Assembly: GCA_027459485.1 (NCBI GenBank)
Contig: DAIDIG010000007.1
Span: 1 to 64,000, forward strand
Length of the DNA stretch: 64,000 nucleotides
Direction of reading: 5' to 3'
DNA from: Bdellovibrionales bacterium
GTDB lineage: Bacteria > Bdellovibrionota > Bdellovibrionia > Bdellovibrionales > UBA1609
The translations under genes and the position numbers were made by a program. Each line of letters begins with the position of its first letter. Position 1 is the stretch's first letter. Shown here in pieces: positions 35,745 through 45,762 of the stretch. The notes under the pieces were generated by a model that worked only from the letters and a program-made list of their open reading frames with translations, ran no database searches and was not told the origin of the DNA.

Positions 35745-38558
35745 TTAAAACGTCCCGATGTAGAGCTGCCAGGCATCGGGGCCTTCACCCGGCTGCTGGT
35801 TGATTTTGCGGCCGTAATCAAGACTCAAGGGGCCGACTGGCGTGTTGATCCGAAGGCCAACACCTGCGCTTTGGCGAAACGGATCATGAAAGGTTTGGCC
35901 GGCGATATCCACTTCGCCGCCGTCGTAAAAAATCACGCCTCCGAATGCATCGTGAATCGGGTAGCGCAGTTCTGATCGCACGAGAAAATAATCGCTTGAA
36001 TCGGGTATAATGTACACTTGTTGAGTTGGGTCGACCGGGAATTCGACGCCATTGGGGTCACGATCGTTGCCGATACCACTGTAGCCTTCAAGAGTGTCGT
36101 AACCGCCGAGAAAGAACGCGTAGCTGAGCGGGATCCCGCTACCCGGGATGTCGTTGATATTTTTTTCGTAGCCACCGCGCACTTCGTTCGACCAAACCCA
36201 CTTGGACGAGCCAAAAAGCGGAATGTAATGCGCGAATGTCATTTCACTGCGATAAAAATTCACTTTCGCGGAACTCCCCATGCCGGGGTCGGCATAAAGT
36301 CCGTCGATGCGAAACAAGTTGCCTCGCGTGGGTAAAAATCGGTTATCGGTGTAATCCATATCGAGAATCGGCCCGGCGTACGCAATGCGAACGCTGTTGT
36401 CGAGCGTGCGCGTACCGAAACTCGGTACGTTGTAAATCGACTCGCCGCTGAGGCCCCAGCCAATCCAAGTGAACTTCGTATGTGAACTGAGATCGCGCTC
36501 CGCCGAAAATGACATCGAATCCGTCGCGAGAAGTTGTGTGTTGCTGATGTCGAGAAAGTATTCGGAATGGCCGACATCGACGCGACCAAGCCATTTTGAA
36601 TTAAATAAAAAAGGTTCCTTATACGCAAGGTCGATTTCGTATTCGAGCCAGTTCGGATTGTTGATATTCGATTCGACGACGCTGTAGACACTCGCCGCGC
36701 GCCCCGTCCCGCCAATGTTGTTGTACGAAACGCCGCCGCGGCCACGAGCGGTCAAGCCGTTTTTGTTTGTCATACCCGCGCCGATTTGAAAAAGCCCGGG
36801 GTTTCGTTCGGTCACGGCCACAATTAACGTTCGTTGTGAAATATTGGTGCCGGCCTCGAGCATGCGAATATTCACATCCGAGAACAAATTCGTCTCTTCG
36901 ATCAAGCGGCGGTTTTCTTCGAGAAGTTCAGGTGTCAACAAATCGCCGGGTTCGATCGTCATCCGCCGTCTGATGACGTAGGTCTTTGTGAACGTGTTAC
37001 CTTCGATCTCGATCGCTTTGACGTAAATCTTCGGGCCCTCGTAAATCTGAAAATGCACAGTGGCCGAAAGCCCGTCGGGGGAGTAATCGACGATGTTTTC
37101 GTTTTCGTTAAGCAGGCGCATCTCGAGATATCCATTGTCGTGGTAAAACGATTTCAAGCGTTCAATGCTCTCTTCGAGATGATTGAGATGCAACGGGGCA
37201 TCCGGGTGGATGGAGAGCTGGCCCGTCAACTGGGCTGGGGTATAATCGTGCACTCCTTCAAAATCAATCTTAGATAATTCGGTCAGCGGGCCTTCATCAA
37301 GTGAAACGATGACGGTGACAGCATCTTTTTTGTCGCTATAAACAGCGCGGCTCGATTGAACCTTGGCCCGCAGATAGCCTTGGTTGTTGAGTTCGGTAAT
37401 CAAATTTTTGTAGCCGTTTTCGAGATCCTTTTTTACATAGAAATTCCGTCTTACGGTATTCGAGCTATGCTGCCGAATGAACGACGAATAATAAAAAGCC
37501 GGTCGTGATATGCGCCCGCGGATTTCAATATTTCGTATCTGCACGCGCTGGCCTTCGTCGATGTCGATCAAAAGTCGCTTGATCATTTCGGTTTTCAGCA
37601 CCTTTTCTTTCAATGCAACTTGAACGTTCGGGTAGCCCCTCGAAATAAAATTACTTCGAATCGAATTCACGATATCGAGCCCCGGGTCGCGGCTGCCGCG
37701 AGTGAAATTATTTAAATCGAGATCGCGCAGAACGTCCCGGTCTGTTAATCTCTTCGCATTGTGTATAAAAAACTGATCGTCACTGCGGGCGAATTGCGGG
37801 CTTGAAATGAATAGTTGATAGCGGTACGGGTCGCTTATTTCATAATTGAGGACGGCCTGGGTGTGCGCATCGTTGTAGGTGACATCTTTTTGCGAAAGCA
37901 CCGCATTGATATACCGATGATCTTTCAAATATTCATTTGCGTCACCTTCGATCGCTAAGACCGTGTCTTCAGAAAAAGGTGAGTTCTCGTGGTGTTTTAT
38001 AATCTTCTCTAGTTTGACACTGAGGGCAGGGTTAATGGATAGAAATCGCACGCTTGTGATGATACAGGGCGGGCGTTCTCGAACACTGACCAGGAGCCGG
38101 ACCTCGGTTGACGAGATATTTTGAAAATCAAAACCCACTATGGCGTTGAAATATCCGCGACGGCCGTATAGTTCTTTAACCCGTTCGGCCGCGTCTTGCA
38201 GCTGAGTGATGTCGAACCGCGCCCCCAACTTGAGCCGCATGGCCTGGCGTATATCGCCGTCTGAAATCGCGTGATTGCCCCCGATTTTTATATCGCCGAT
38301 GCGCTTCAAAATAACCGCCTCGATGGCGTAGGCGCCGTTGTCTTTCACGACTGACACGGATTGATAGGTATTCAACATCATTAATTCGCGAATCGCTTCA
38401 TCCAAGTCTGCTAGGCTCGGCGAACCCGATCTTAGTGATGGAATTTTCTCTTCAACCAAGGTGCGATCCGCGGGGATGACGTTGTTAAAAAGCACGCGCG
38501 CCTGGGCTGAACAGGCGAGAAGCGTGATCGCCGAGCTTAGCAGCAGAAGGAGTTTCAC
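35745..38558 (-). CDS. tamA: Omp85-family outer membrane assembly protein (TamA-like, about seven POTRA units)
   Basis: A 937-residue protein. After a signal peptide, residues ~22-585 form about seven POTRA-like units (starts near 22, 87, 165, 244, 340, 426 and 512; for example IGDIKIGGNHAIS and VKAIEIEGNTFT). A 16-strand-type barrel follows from ~590 (FQIGAGMTNKNGLTARGRGG) to a C-terminal Phe. TamA has three POTRA domains and BamA five, so this is enlarged. The 4-bp overlap with tamB supports a TamA role. The signal contains LLAC, which could also be a lipidation site. Confidence 0.85.
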   Translation of the reverse strand: MKLLLLLSSAITLLACSAQARVLFNNVIPADRTLVEEKIPSLRSGSPSLADLDEAIRELMMLNTYQSVSVVKDNGAYAIEAVILKRIGDIKIGGNHAISDGDIRQAMRLKLGARFDITQLQDAAERVKELYGRRGYFNAIVGFDFQNISSTEVRLLVSVRERPPCIITSVRFLSINPALSVKLEKIIKHHENSPFSEDTVLAIEGDANEYLKDHRYINAVLSQKDVTYNDAHTQAVLNYEISDPYRYQLFISSPQFARSDDQFFIHNAKRLTDRDVLRDLDLNNFTRGSRDPGLDIVNSIRSNFISRGYPNVQVALKEKVLKTEMIKRLLIDIDEGQRVQIRNIEIRGRISRPAFYYSSFIRQHSSNTVRRNFYVKKDLENGYKNLITELNNQGYLRAKVQSSRAVYSDKKDAVTVIVSLDEGPLTELSKIDFEGVHDYTPAQLTGQLSIHPDAPLHLNHLEESIERLKSFYHDNGYLEMRLLNENENIVDYSPDGLSATVHFQIYEGPKIYVKAIEIEGNTFTKTYVIRRRMTIEPGDLLTPELLEENRRLIEETNLFSDVNIRMLEAGTNISQRTLIVAVTERNPGLFQIGAGMTNKNGLTARGRGGVSYNNIGGTGRAASVYSVVESNINNPNWLEYEIDLAYKEPFLFNSKWLGRVDVGHSEYFLDISNTQLLATDSMSFSAERDLSSHTKFTWIGWGLSGESIYNVPSFGTRTLDNSVRIAYAGPILDMDYTDNRFLPTRGNLFRIDGLYADPGMGSSAKVNFYRSEMTFAHYIPLFGSSKWVWSNEVRGGYEKNINDIPGSGIPLSYAFFLGGYDTLEGYSGIGNDRDPNGVEFPVDPTQQVYIIPDSSDYFLVRSELRYPIHDAFGGVIFYDGGEVDIAGQTFHDPFRQSAGVGLRINTPVGPLSLDYGRKINQQPGEGPDAWQLYIGTF

Positions 38559-41500
38559 TTAAACTCCTTCTTGTACTGAAGATCGAGACCGAAAATATCG
38601 TTGTTTTCTTGCTCGATGAGTGAGTCCGTTGTGCCGGTCGTGTATTGGCGGCCCTCCCAACTGCCGAGAACGGAAACGTTGTGATTTAAGAGATATTCGG
38701 CGGAAAAATCGTTCACGGTCGTTTGCCCGATTTCGCGGCTCGCGGTCGTGCCGAACCGCGGGGTCCACTGCTTTCGAAGCGTGATTGTCGGCTTTGTCGT
38801 TTGATCGACCGAATCGTAAGACGACGACACGTCGAACTGAAGACCGAGCTTTTTCTCAAATTTTTTGCTGATGCCGAGCGACTGCGAAAGCATCGCACTG
38901 CCAAATTGGGCACCCGAGTTGGCCATTTGGGCATTCGGATCTGTGACGTTGATTTGCTGCTGAACGAAGTCTTCTGGAGTTTCGCTGATAAACCCCAAAG
39001 TCAGAAGTGAAATGAGGTCAGTTTGCGTCAGCGGCGGTTGACTGTGCAAAATGATTTTGGGGTTATTGGCCTTACCCTGCACCGTCAGGTCGACATCGAA
39101 ATCGCGCGTTTCGGAGTTTTTCAGATACGCTGTGAGCTTGGTTGTACCGCGGACGTCGAGTACCGGATTATCCGGCGGGGCTTGCTTGTATGTTGCGCTG
39201 GCGCTCGAAAGGTCGAATGTGTTACTGCGAAAGTCGACTTTACCGCCCTTTGCGACTAACACTTTGCCGTCGAGCAGAGGCGCCTGCGGGTCGCCGTTAA
39301 TGTGGAGTTGCCCGGTAATGGACGATTCGATTTCCATTTGGCTGATTTGCAAATCAATTGGGACGTCTTTCGGCACATCCACGTTGAGAGCGAGGGCGAT
39401 CGGCATAAATCTACGAGCACTCAAAAATTTAGGCAAATAAACGCTGGGTTTTACATCACGAACGGTTTTACCGCTTGCGGTTTGCTTAGGTTCGATGTGA
39501 CCCGAATCGACGATAAAATTCGCACCTATTGTGTACGGGAAGGTATTGCCCTTCACGTAAAAATCGCCGCCGCCGCGAATGTGAAAGCCGTCCGGCACGT
39601 TAAAACGCGCGTCTTTGATATTGCCCTTGATGTCGACTGGTACAATTGTGCCGCTGGCGCTGCTTGTAACGGACATATGACCGCTCGCCGTCAGTAAACC
39701 GCTGGCGAGGCGCCCTTTGACCGAGTTTACCGAAATTTTATTTTTGTTAAAGCTGATGTCGGCCGACATTCGCTCGAACGCATGCGGAAAACCTTTGAGT
39801 TTTATAAGTCCGTCTTCGAGCCCGAACGCGCCGGAAAAAAGCGGTTCTTCGACGGTGCCTGCGATAAGAAACGAAAATTTACCACGGCCGCGCAGATCAT
39901 CGAGAAACGGCGTGAACAGACTGAGTAGAGCCATATTGATGTTACCATCTAAGCTCATGGCGAGTTCACCCGGTCGCGAACTTGATGATTTCAATCTGGC
40001 ATAGCCTTGATCGTTACCCGTGATCTCAAAATTATGAGTTTCAAGAATGCCGTTATTTGCGATCAATACCATTTTCTTCAGAGCGCGCATTTCGGTTTGG
40101 CCGTTTTGAACGTCTAATTTCGTGATCTCAAGCCGGCCGGTGAATTGCTTCCAATCTTTATTCGGAAAACTCAAATCGGCATTCCCCGACAGTGCTGTTT
40201 GAAACATACCCAGTCGGGTGGAGTCAGAAAAGCCCGCCAGAGCTTCAGCAAAATCCCAATCCGAAATTTGAAATTGCAGGCGACTCGAGCCGTCGGGGCC
40301 GCGCTGCGCGTGCCAATTGCCGGTTAAGGTAGAGCCTAAAAAATCTCCGCCGGCGTCGATTTCGTTTGGGTCCATCATGAAATGAAAATGAGAGTCGTCG
40401 GCCGGTTGATCGCCGACGGTGGTTTGAGTGAGCGTGCCCTGAGCATCGACGGTCGGGTCCTTGATCGGCCCCGTGAAATGAGATTGTAACGAGACATTGC
40501 CTGTCATGTTGAGCTTTAACTTAGCGAAAGCGTCGGATTGCTCAAGTGCAAATCCGGTCCCTTTCGCTAGGAGATCGACTTGGCCCTGCGGGCTCATGTG
40601 TCCGTTCAGCGTGAGTGTCCCGGTGCCTTTTACGAGGTTGACATTGCGGGTTTGAACCTGCCCATTGCGTGAGCCGACGTCAAAAGTGAGTTGATCGAAT
40701 GATTCATCTTGAATCGACCCGCGAAATAAATTTGAAACGAGATCGTATGAAAGTTCATTGACCTTAAGCGGGCCCCAAAGCTCAAGATTGGCCGTACCGG
40801 TACCTGAAACTTTGAGTGGCAGAGTCACTTTGCGCGATAGCGCGCCCGTAATGTCCGCCGAGTCGAGAAAAGGAACTGACGCGTGCATCTTTACTTGATT
40901 GTGCTTCAAATCAATTGCCAAGCTACCTAAATAACGCGAACGATTCAGTTCACCTGAAATGTGGTCGAAAAACAACTTGCCGGATCGATAACGCATTTCA
41001 AACCGGGCGCGGCCGACCTTGTAATCGTACAGCCACATATTGTCGCCATGAGCGATGAGGTCAATTGTCGCGGCATTCAAATCACCTTGCGTTGTACCTT
41101 TGACGGCGATGACGCCTTCGGGTTTTAGCCCGGCCAAATCGGCGATGTCGCTGAATTGCAGCCGATCCGATGAGTAATCGATTTTGAAACCGTTTTGAAA
41201 CGAAATCGTGCCGCTCGAATCGCCTGCGCTCGCTTGACCCTTAATTGCCCCAAGCAAGAGATGGGATTTATAAGTTACTCCCGCAGGAGTCACCGTCACG
41301 CTACCTTGCACGGCCGATTCATTGACGCGCACGATTTCATGCGCCCCCTTTTTTATCGAATCATTGACGCGAAAATTTCGGCCGGTCACACTGCCGGTGC
41401 AGGTCAAGGCAAATGGAGCCTTGAGATGCCCCGTGCATGGCAAATCAGCGCTGAGGCCGATGTAAACAGGAATCGTGCGAAGACCGAGCGCTTGAAACAG

Positions 41501-42670
41501 CCCTTGCAGATCGAAGCGGTCACTTTTCAAGTTGAGCTTAAAGTCATTGTTCGCATTAAACGCAAGTTCGGCGTTTGGGATATTCACGTACCCGAAAGTG
41601 CCAGTCATTCGCGACTTCCTGATGACAATATGATTCTGATCGAGTTGGCCGCCGAACTTTGCGTCGCCAATAGTAAACTGATTGATGCCAAAAGCTTTGG
41701 TTTGCAAAGTGAATTGAGCTTGGATTTTTTCGCCGGCCCGGGTGTTGGGGGTACGTGGCGGTACAAAACTGAAATCCCCGTCAAATTTGGCGTTACCTCT
41801 TAAGCGCGGCACGCCACGAACGGTCAATACCTCGCCAAGTACGCGGGTCACGTCATCCAGATTTACGTCCGAGCGGACTTCGCCATGAACCTTTTTAATT
41901 TTACCGGCGATGACGTTGCCTTCTATCGCGCCCGCAAGGGTGAGAAACGATTTGTTTCTTGATAACTGAATATTTGAAAAATAGATGCCGTCTTCGTCGA
42001 ATAAAAAATTAGTCGCAAGATCGGCCCGATAAATAGCCGGGTCGCCGATTTTTTGAATCTGTATGTCGCGCGAATTCAAATCGCCTCGAATTGAGCGGTA
42101 CCGGCTTTCGAGTAACAAATTGATCGAGCCAATCTGTAAGAGAACGGATGGGTTTTCGAATTTCGCCTTAATCGTGACGTTTTTAAGTTCAATGGCCGAG
42201 ATCGGCCAAGAGCCGATTCGATCGAACGACAAAGCTGGCGTGCCCCGAGAGCGCCCTTGTTTGTGCGGCTGCGTGAGCGGGCGAGTCAAGCGCTCGGCCA
42301 CGCGCAAATCGAATTCAGCATTCGCGATAGTGACTCTGTTAAAATGAATCTGCCCGGCAAGAAGATCGAATAAACTGAGGCGGAGTTCGACTTCACCAAC
42401 TGTGGTCGGCGTCATGTAGTCGGTTAGATTTCTTTGTGGTAATAGCCGCACGTTTTTCAATGTCAAGCCGATCGGGAAAAGTCGGAGCTCCAAACTCTCC
42501 GGCCAAATCCGAACGGGTGAACGCGTTTCGCTCAACTGCTCCACTTCGACGAGCAGCCATTGTTCAATGCGAGGCAGATGGTAGTTGTAAAAAAAGCCGA
42601 GCATGAAAAATAGCCCCGCACATGCAAGCGAGAATTTAATCGTGCGGCTGTGACGGCGCATCCAGTTCAT
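38555..42670 (-). CDS. tamB: translocation and assembly module protein TamB
   Basis: A 1371-residue AsmA-like envelope protein. One N-terminal membrane anchor (residues ~14-30) is followed by a very long beta-rich region with hydrophobic groove-type repeats, and the C-terminal DUF490/TamB domain (about 1000-1371, ending in strand-rich sequence with DLQYKKEFK). TamB-type proteins bridge the periplasm and are linked to outer-membrane protein assembly and phospholipid transport. It overlaps the upstream helical-repeat gene and the downstream Omp85 gene by 4 bp each, so all three are translationally coupled. Confidence 0.9.
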   Translation of the reverse strand: MNWMRRHSRTIKFSLACAGLFFMLGFFYNYHLPRIEQWLLVEVEQLSETRSPVRIWPESLELRLFPIGLTLKNVRLLPQRNLTDYMTPTTVGEVELRLSLFDLLAGQIHFNRVTIANAEFDLRVAERLTRPLTQPHKQGRSRGTPALSFDRIGSWPISAIELKNVTIKAKFENPSVLLQIGSINLLLESRYRSIRGDLNSRDIQIQKIGDPAIYRADLATNFLFDEDGIYFSNIQLSRNKSFLTLAGAIEGNVIAGKIKKVHGEVRSDVNLDDVTRVLGEVLTVRGVPRLRGNAKFDGDFSFVPPRTPNTRAGEKIQAQFTLQTKAFGINQFTIGDAKFGGQLDQNHIVIRKSRMTGTFGYVNIPNAELAFNANNDFKLNLKSDRFDLQGLFQALGLRTIPVYIGLSADLPCTGHLKAPFALTCTGSVTGRNFRVNDSIKKGAHEIVRVNESAVQGSVTVTPAGVTYKSHLLLGAIKGQASAGDSSGTISFQNGFKIDYSSDRLQFSDIADLAGLKPEGVIAVKGTTQGDLNAATIDLIAHGDNMWLYDYKVGRARFEMRYRSGKLFFDHISGELNRSRYLGSLAIDLKHNQVKMHASVPFLDSADITGALSRKVTLPLKVSGTGTANLELWGPLKVNELSYDLVSNLFRGSIQDESFDQLTFDVGSRNGQVQTRNVNLVKGTGTLTLNGHMSPQGQVDLLAKGTGFALEQSDAFAKLKLNMTGNVSLQSHFTGPIKDPTVDAQGTLTQTTVGDQPADDSHFHFMMDPNEIDAGGDFLGSTLTGNWHAQRGPDGSSRLQFQISDWDFAEALAGFSDSTRLGMFQTALSGNADLSFPNKDWKQFTGRLEITKLDVQNGQTEMRALKKMVLIANNGILETHNFEITGNDQGYARLKSSSSRPGELAMSLDGNINMALLSLFTPFLDDLRGRGKFSFLIAGTVEEPLFSGAFGLEDGLIKLKGFPHAFERMSADISFNKNKISVNSVKGRLASGLLTASGHMSVTSSASGTIVPVDIKGNIKDARFNVPDGFHIRGGGDFYVKGNTFPYTIGANFIVDSGHIEPKQTASGKTVRDVKPSVYLPKFLSARRFMPIALALNVDVPKDVPIDLQISQMEIESSITGQLHINGDPQAPLLDGKVLVAKGGKVDFRSNTFDLSSASATYKQAPPDNPVLDVRGTTKLTAYLKNSETRDFDVDLTVQGKANNPKIILHSQPPLTQTDLISLLTLGFISETPEDFVQQQINVTDPNAQMANSGAQFGSAMLSQSLGISKKFEKKLGLQFDVSSSYDSVDQTTKPTITLRKQWTPRFGTTASREIGQTTVNDFSAEYLLNHNVSVLGSWEGRQYTTGTTDSLIEQENNDIFGLDLQYKKEFK

Positions 42671-43737
42671 GCGGAGCCTCGACCGAGCAGCCGGCGCTGC
42701 AAAGCCTGGGCTGAGCGATAAGACGGGCGTACATTCAATATACTTTGCACGAGTTCCGCCGCCGCGGCCTTTTGGCCGAGCCCTTCAAGCGCCAGGGCGC
42801 GCGCGTATGTGGCGCCGAAGGTCGTTTCAGGATCATCCTTGTATTTGCTCTCGATCGTGATGACGGCATCCAGCGTTTCAACGAATCGGCGAGATTTCAG
42901 TAGACACTCCACGATGAGCCAGTCGGTTGCGACGTTGCGTTCTGCGGATTGCAGCGCTTCAATGGCGGGATTGTACAGCTCCAGCATGTAAAGAGCGACG
43001 GCGATCATGTACGGCATTTTAGAATTTTTATTTTCAGCATATTTTTTTACCGCCGCAAGCAGGCCATCGGCGATCGCTGAAAGTGCTTTCAGTTCTATGG
43101 CCGTGAGCTGAAGTTCCGACTTCTCAAAGCCAGTTTCAAAAGGGGTTAAACCGGCTCGACGTGCAATGACCGCTTCGGCCCAGCGCGACTGCAAATTTTC
43201 TTTTTGCCGCAATAGATCCGAGTCGTCGGGGTAGGCGAACAGCATTTGATCGAGTAAAGCTTGCTCTTCGTCGATCATTCTATTGACCCGCAAGTAATCG
43301 AGTTTTGCGAGCTGTTGTTTGTAGTGCTCGTGAGCCTCTTGACGGATTTGATCGGCCGTCGCCTTCTTGAGGCGAACGAACGATGGTTCGCGTTCTTCCC
43401 ACGCGGTGAAATAGGGTATCGGCGACGATTCTTCAGCCGACGCATTCGCCTCTAGTAGATGTTTAAGAAACTCAGATCGCGGTTGAAATCCACTTTGCTC
43501 GAGGATGTGGCAAAGCGGATAAAATGGAATTCTTCTTTTCTCAGTGAACCAAAGTTGATAGAGCTCCATGGCATATTTGGCGAATCCCGCGTTGACAATA
43601 AAAGCGAGAAACGTCTCTCTTTGTTTTAAGCCAGGAGACTCGATTCGTAAACGATGCAATAGGTTATCAGCGACCCGGTCAGAATTCCCTTCATCCAGCA
43701 GCAAATCTCGAATTGTGCGTTCGAAGGTTTCCGACAA
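42667..43737 (-). CDS. helical-repeat (TPR-like) protein upstream of tamB
   Basis: A 356-residue soluble, almost all-helical protein with no signal peptide. Late segments such as AYARALALEGLGQKAAAAELVQSIL look like TPR units. The start codon is TTG with GAGG just upstream, read 6 bp after the efp stop. Its last codons overlap the tamB start (ATGA). I do not recognise a specific family. Cytoplasmic location next to a membrane-anchored TamB suggests an adaptor role, which is inference. Confidence 0.7.
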   Translation of the reverse strand: MSETFERTIRDLLLDEGNSDRVADNLLHRLRIESPGLKQRETFLAFIVNAGFAKYAMELYQLWFTEKRRIPFYPLCHILEQSGFQPRSEFLKHLLEANASAEESSPIPYFTAWEEREPSFVRLKKATADQIRQEAHEHYKQQLAKLDYLRVNRMIDEEQALLDQMLFAYPDDSDLLRQKENLQSRWAEAVIARRAGLTPFETGFEKSELQLTAIELKALSAIADGLLAAVKKYAENKNSKMPYMIAVALYMLELYNPAIEALQSAERNVATDWLIVECLLKSRRFVETLDAVITIESKYKDDPETTFGATYARALALEGLGQKAAAAELVQSILNVRPSYRSAQALQRRLLGRGSA

Positions 43738-43743
43738 AAGTCC

Positions 43744-44310
43744 TCACTTGATGTTGACGCGCTCTTTGTATTCGCCGGTACGAGTGTCGATCTTGAGCAA
43801 ATCCCCGACGTTCGTATGAAGCGGTACCTGGACGACAAGGCCGGTTTCAAGAGTCGCCGGTTTGAATGTACCTGTCACGGTGTTGCCTTTGAAGCCCGGT
43901 TCGGTATGGGTCACGCGCAAATTCACGGTGATGGGCAAATCCACGCCTACCGCTCGGTCATTAAAAAAGCATACTTTCACTTTCATGTTGTCCAACAGAT
44001 ATTTGGAGGCATCACCGAGCACATCCTCGCTAAGCATCACCTGATTGTAATCCGAAGGATCCATGAAATTATAGCCGCTTTCATCTTTGTAGAGAAAGTC
44101 CATATCTTTGAAAACGATATCAGGAACGCCGAACTTCTCGCCCGATTTGAACGTGCGTTCGAGATTTTGCCCCGTCAGCAAATTTCGCAGTTTGGTACGC
44201 GTAAATTGATTACCTTTGCCAGGCTTAACATGCTGAAAATCGACGATCGTATAGGGTTCATTATCAATGAGTAAATGCAGGCCTTTTCGAAAATCACTGG
44301 TTTCGTGCAT
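43744..44310 (-). CDS. efp: translation elongation factor P
   Basis: A 188-residue three-domain protein that rescues ribosomes stalled at proline stretches. The KOW-like N-terminal domain carries Lys32 in VKPGKGNQF, equivalent to the beta-lysylated Lys34 of E. coli EF-P. The C-terminal signature (RVTHTEPGFKGNT and VQVPLHTNVGDLLKIDTRTGEY) is intact. Modification by an EpmAB-like system is likely, but its genes are not in this window. It sits between two helical-repeat protein genes in the tamB operon. Confidence 0.96.
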   Translation of the reverse strand: MHETSDFRKGLHLLIDNEPYTIVDFQHVKPGKGNQFTRTKLRNLLTGQNLERTFKSGEKFGVPDIVFKDMDFLYKDESGYNFMDPSDYNQVMLSEDVLGDASKYLLDNMKVKVCFFNDRAVGVDLPITVNLRVTHTEPGFKGNTVTGTFKPATLETGLVVQVPLHTNVGDLLKIDTRTGEYKERVNIK

Positions 44311-44322
44311 ACAAAATTTCCC

Positions 44323-45180
44323 TTATTTTTGAATCTCGTTGTCTTTGGTCTTTCGTTTAATCCGGGTGAGCAATTCTTGCAAGAACTCAATTTTTTCGGT
44401 GTGAACTTGCTCCTCGCGACTGGTCACTTTCTCGACCGTCGCCGCCTGCGGGCGCGGCTGTGGCACTTGATCGAGCTGCCTATTATGAAGCAGGCGAAGG
44501 CGCTTCACAATTTCAGGATCAGGCCCCAACAATCTCTCAGCCTCTTGTAAAGTCTCAATGGCTCTGTCGGCGTCATTTCGCACAATATAGGCGTCGGCCA
44601 AACTGAGAACACGATCGAGAAATTTTTGCTTCTTCGGCCCCGCGGTTTGCGTCGCGTGTTCGATCGATCCATCGCTTGAACCGGAAAAATCGAGCTCAAA
44701 ATCCGACCAAGATTGAACGGCCTCCTTCAGAGGCTTCATCGCAAAGACATCATCCTCGTATTCGTCAGCCGTAAGAGACTCGAGACGTTTCACGGCATTT
44801 TGCGCCTTCTCATTGTCGGGACTTAAAAAAAGCAACATTTTATAGGCCTTAAGCGCATCTTTCGGCAACTTTAGTTTCAGGTAACACTCGGCCAGGATCT
44901 GATGCGCAAGCACATTTTCAGGAGCAAGTTCGGCGGCCTTTTTTAATTCGCGAGCCGCATCTTTGTTGAGACCCAGATCGTAAAGTATTCGCCCTAACGC
45001 AACGCGACCGCCGGCAAATTGTGGGTTGTGGCCGACACCCGCCTCCGCTACCTCGCGGGCTTCTTTGAGCATGCCCATTTTTCGATAGGCCTCGGCTAGC
45101 GGCGCAAAGATGCGCGATTTCGGATCCGCCTCGTATAATTGCTGATATCGTTCAACAAATTCAGCGTTTATTTCATCCAT
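44323..45180 (-). CDS. tetratricopeptide-repeat protein
   Basis: A 285-residue soluble protein with at least four TPR units in the first 150 residues (RIFAPLAEAYRKMGMLKEA, GRVALGRILYDLGLNKDA, AHQILAECYLKLKLPKDA) and another at ~190-215. A charged C-terminal helix ends the protein. There is no signal peptide. It is the first gene of the reverse operon leading to efp, tamB and the Omp85 gene, 12 bp before efp, and it diverges from ruvC. Confidence 0.85.
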   Translation of the reverse strand: MDEINAEFVERYQQLYEADPKSRIFAPLAEAYRKMGMLKEAREVAEAGVGHNPQFAGGRVALGRILYDLGLNKDAARELKKAAELAPENVLAHQILAECYLKLKLPKDALKAYKMLLFLSPDNEKAQNAVKRLESLTADEYEDDVFAMKPLKEAVQSWSDFELDFSGSSDGSIEHATQTAGPKKQKFLDRVLSLADAYIVRNDADRAIETLQEAERLLGPDPEIVKRLRLLHNRQLDQVPQPRPQAATVEKVTSREEQVHTEKIEFLQELLTRIKRKTKDNEIQK

Positions 45181-45228
45181 CAGATGTCATGTTTGCATTT
45201 GTTGTATTCATTTTCAATAGAGTGTTAA

Positions 45229-45762
45229 ATGGGCGAGATGGTGATTTTGGGGGTGGATCCAGGCTCAAGGTATGCAGGTTGGGGGGTGATTTCCCAGCCT
45301 GGTGCGAATTCGAATACGGGTGAACCTGTATATTTGGGCCATGGCGTGCTCATATTGGGTGAAACTGACCCGCTCCCACAACGATTGGGTCGCCTTTTGG
45401 CTGCTTTTCGCGACATAGTTGAGCAGTATCGGCCTGAATGTTTGGCGGTGGAGCAAGTTTTTATGGCAAAAAATGCCGATAGTGCATTCAAACTCGGCCA
45501 CGCGCGAGGGGTCATTCTCGCCATAGCGGGCTCGTTTGGCTTGCCGGTTTTCGAATACGCCACTCGCCATGTCAAGAAAGCACTGACGGGGAACGGGGCC
45601 GCCAGCAAGGAACAAATCCAATGGGTCATTGAGCAGTTGTTCTCTTTACGCACCGAAAGTTTAGACGCCACGGATGCGCTGGCCTTGGCCGTTTGTCACG
45701 CGCGTGAAGTTGAAACGGCCCGAATTTTAAATTCGGCAAAACTCAGGGAGCAGATGAGATGA
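45229..45762 (+). CDS. ruvC: Holliday junction resolvase RuvC
   Basis: A 177-residue endonuclease that cuts four-way DNA junctions. The four acidic residues are Asp10 (LGVDPG), Glu75 (LAVEQVF), Asp146 and Asp149 (LDATDALALAVCH). Length matches the family. Its stop overlaps the ruvA start (ATGA), and ruvB follows, making a complete ruvCAB operon divergent from the TPR gene. Confidence 0.97.
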   Translation: MGEMVILGVDPGSRYAGWGVISQPGANSNTGEPVYLGHGVLILGETDPLPQRLGRLLAAFRDIVEQYRPECLAVEQVFMAKNADSAFKLGHARGVILAIAGSFGLPVFEYATRHVKKALTGNGAASKEQIQWVIEQLFSLRTESLDATDALALAVCHAREVETARILNSAKLREQMR

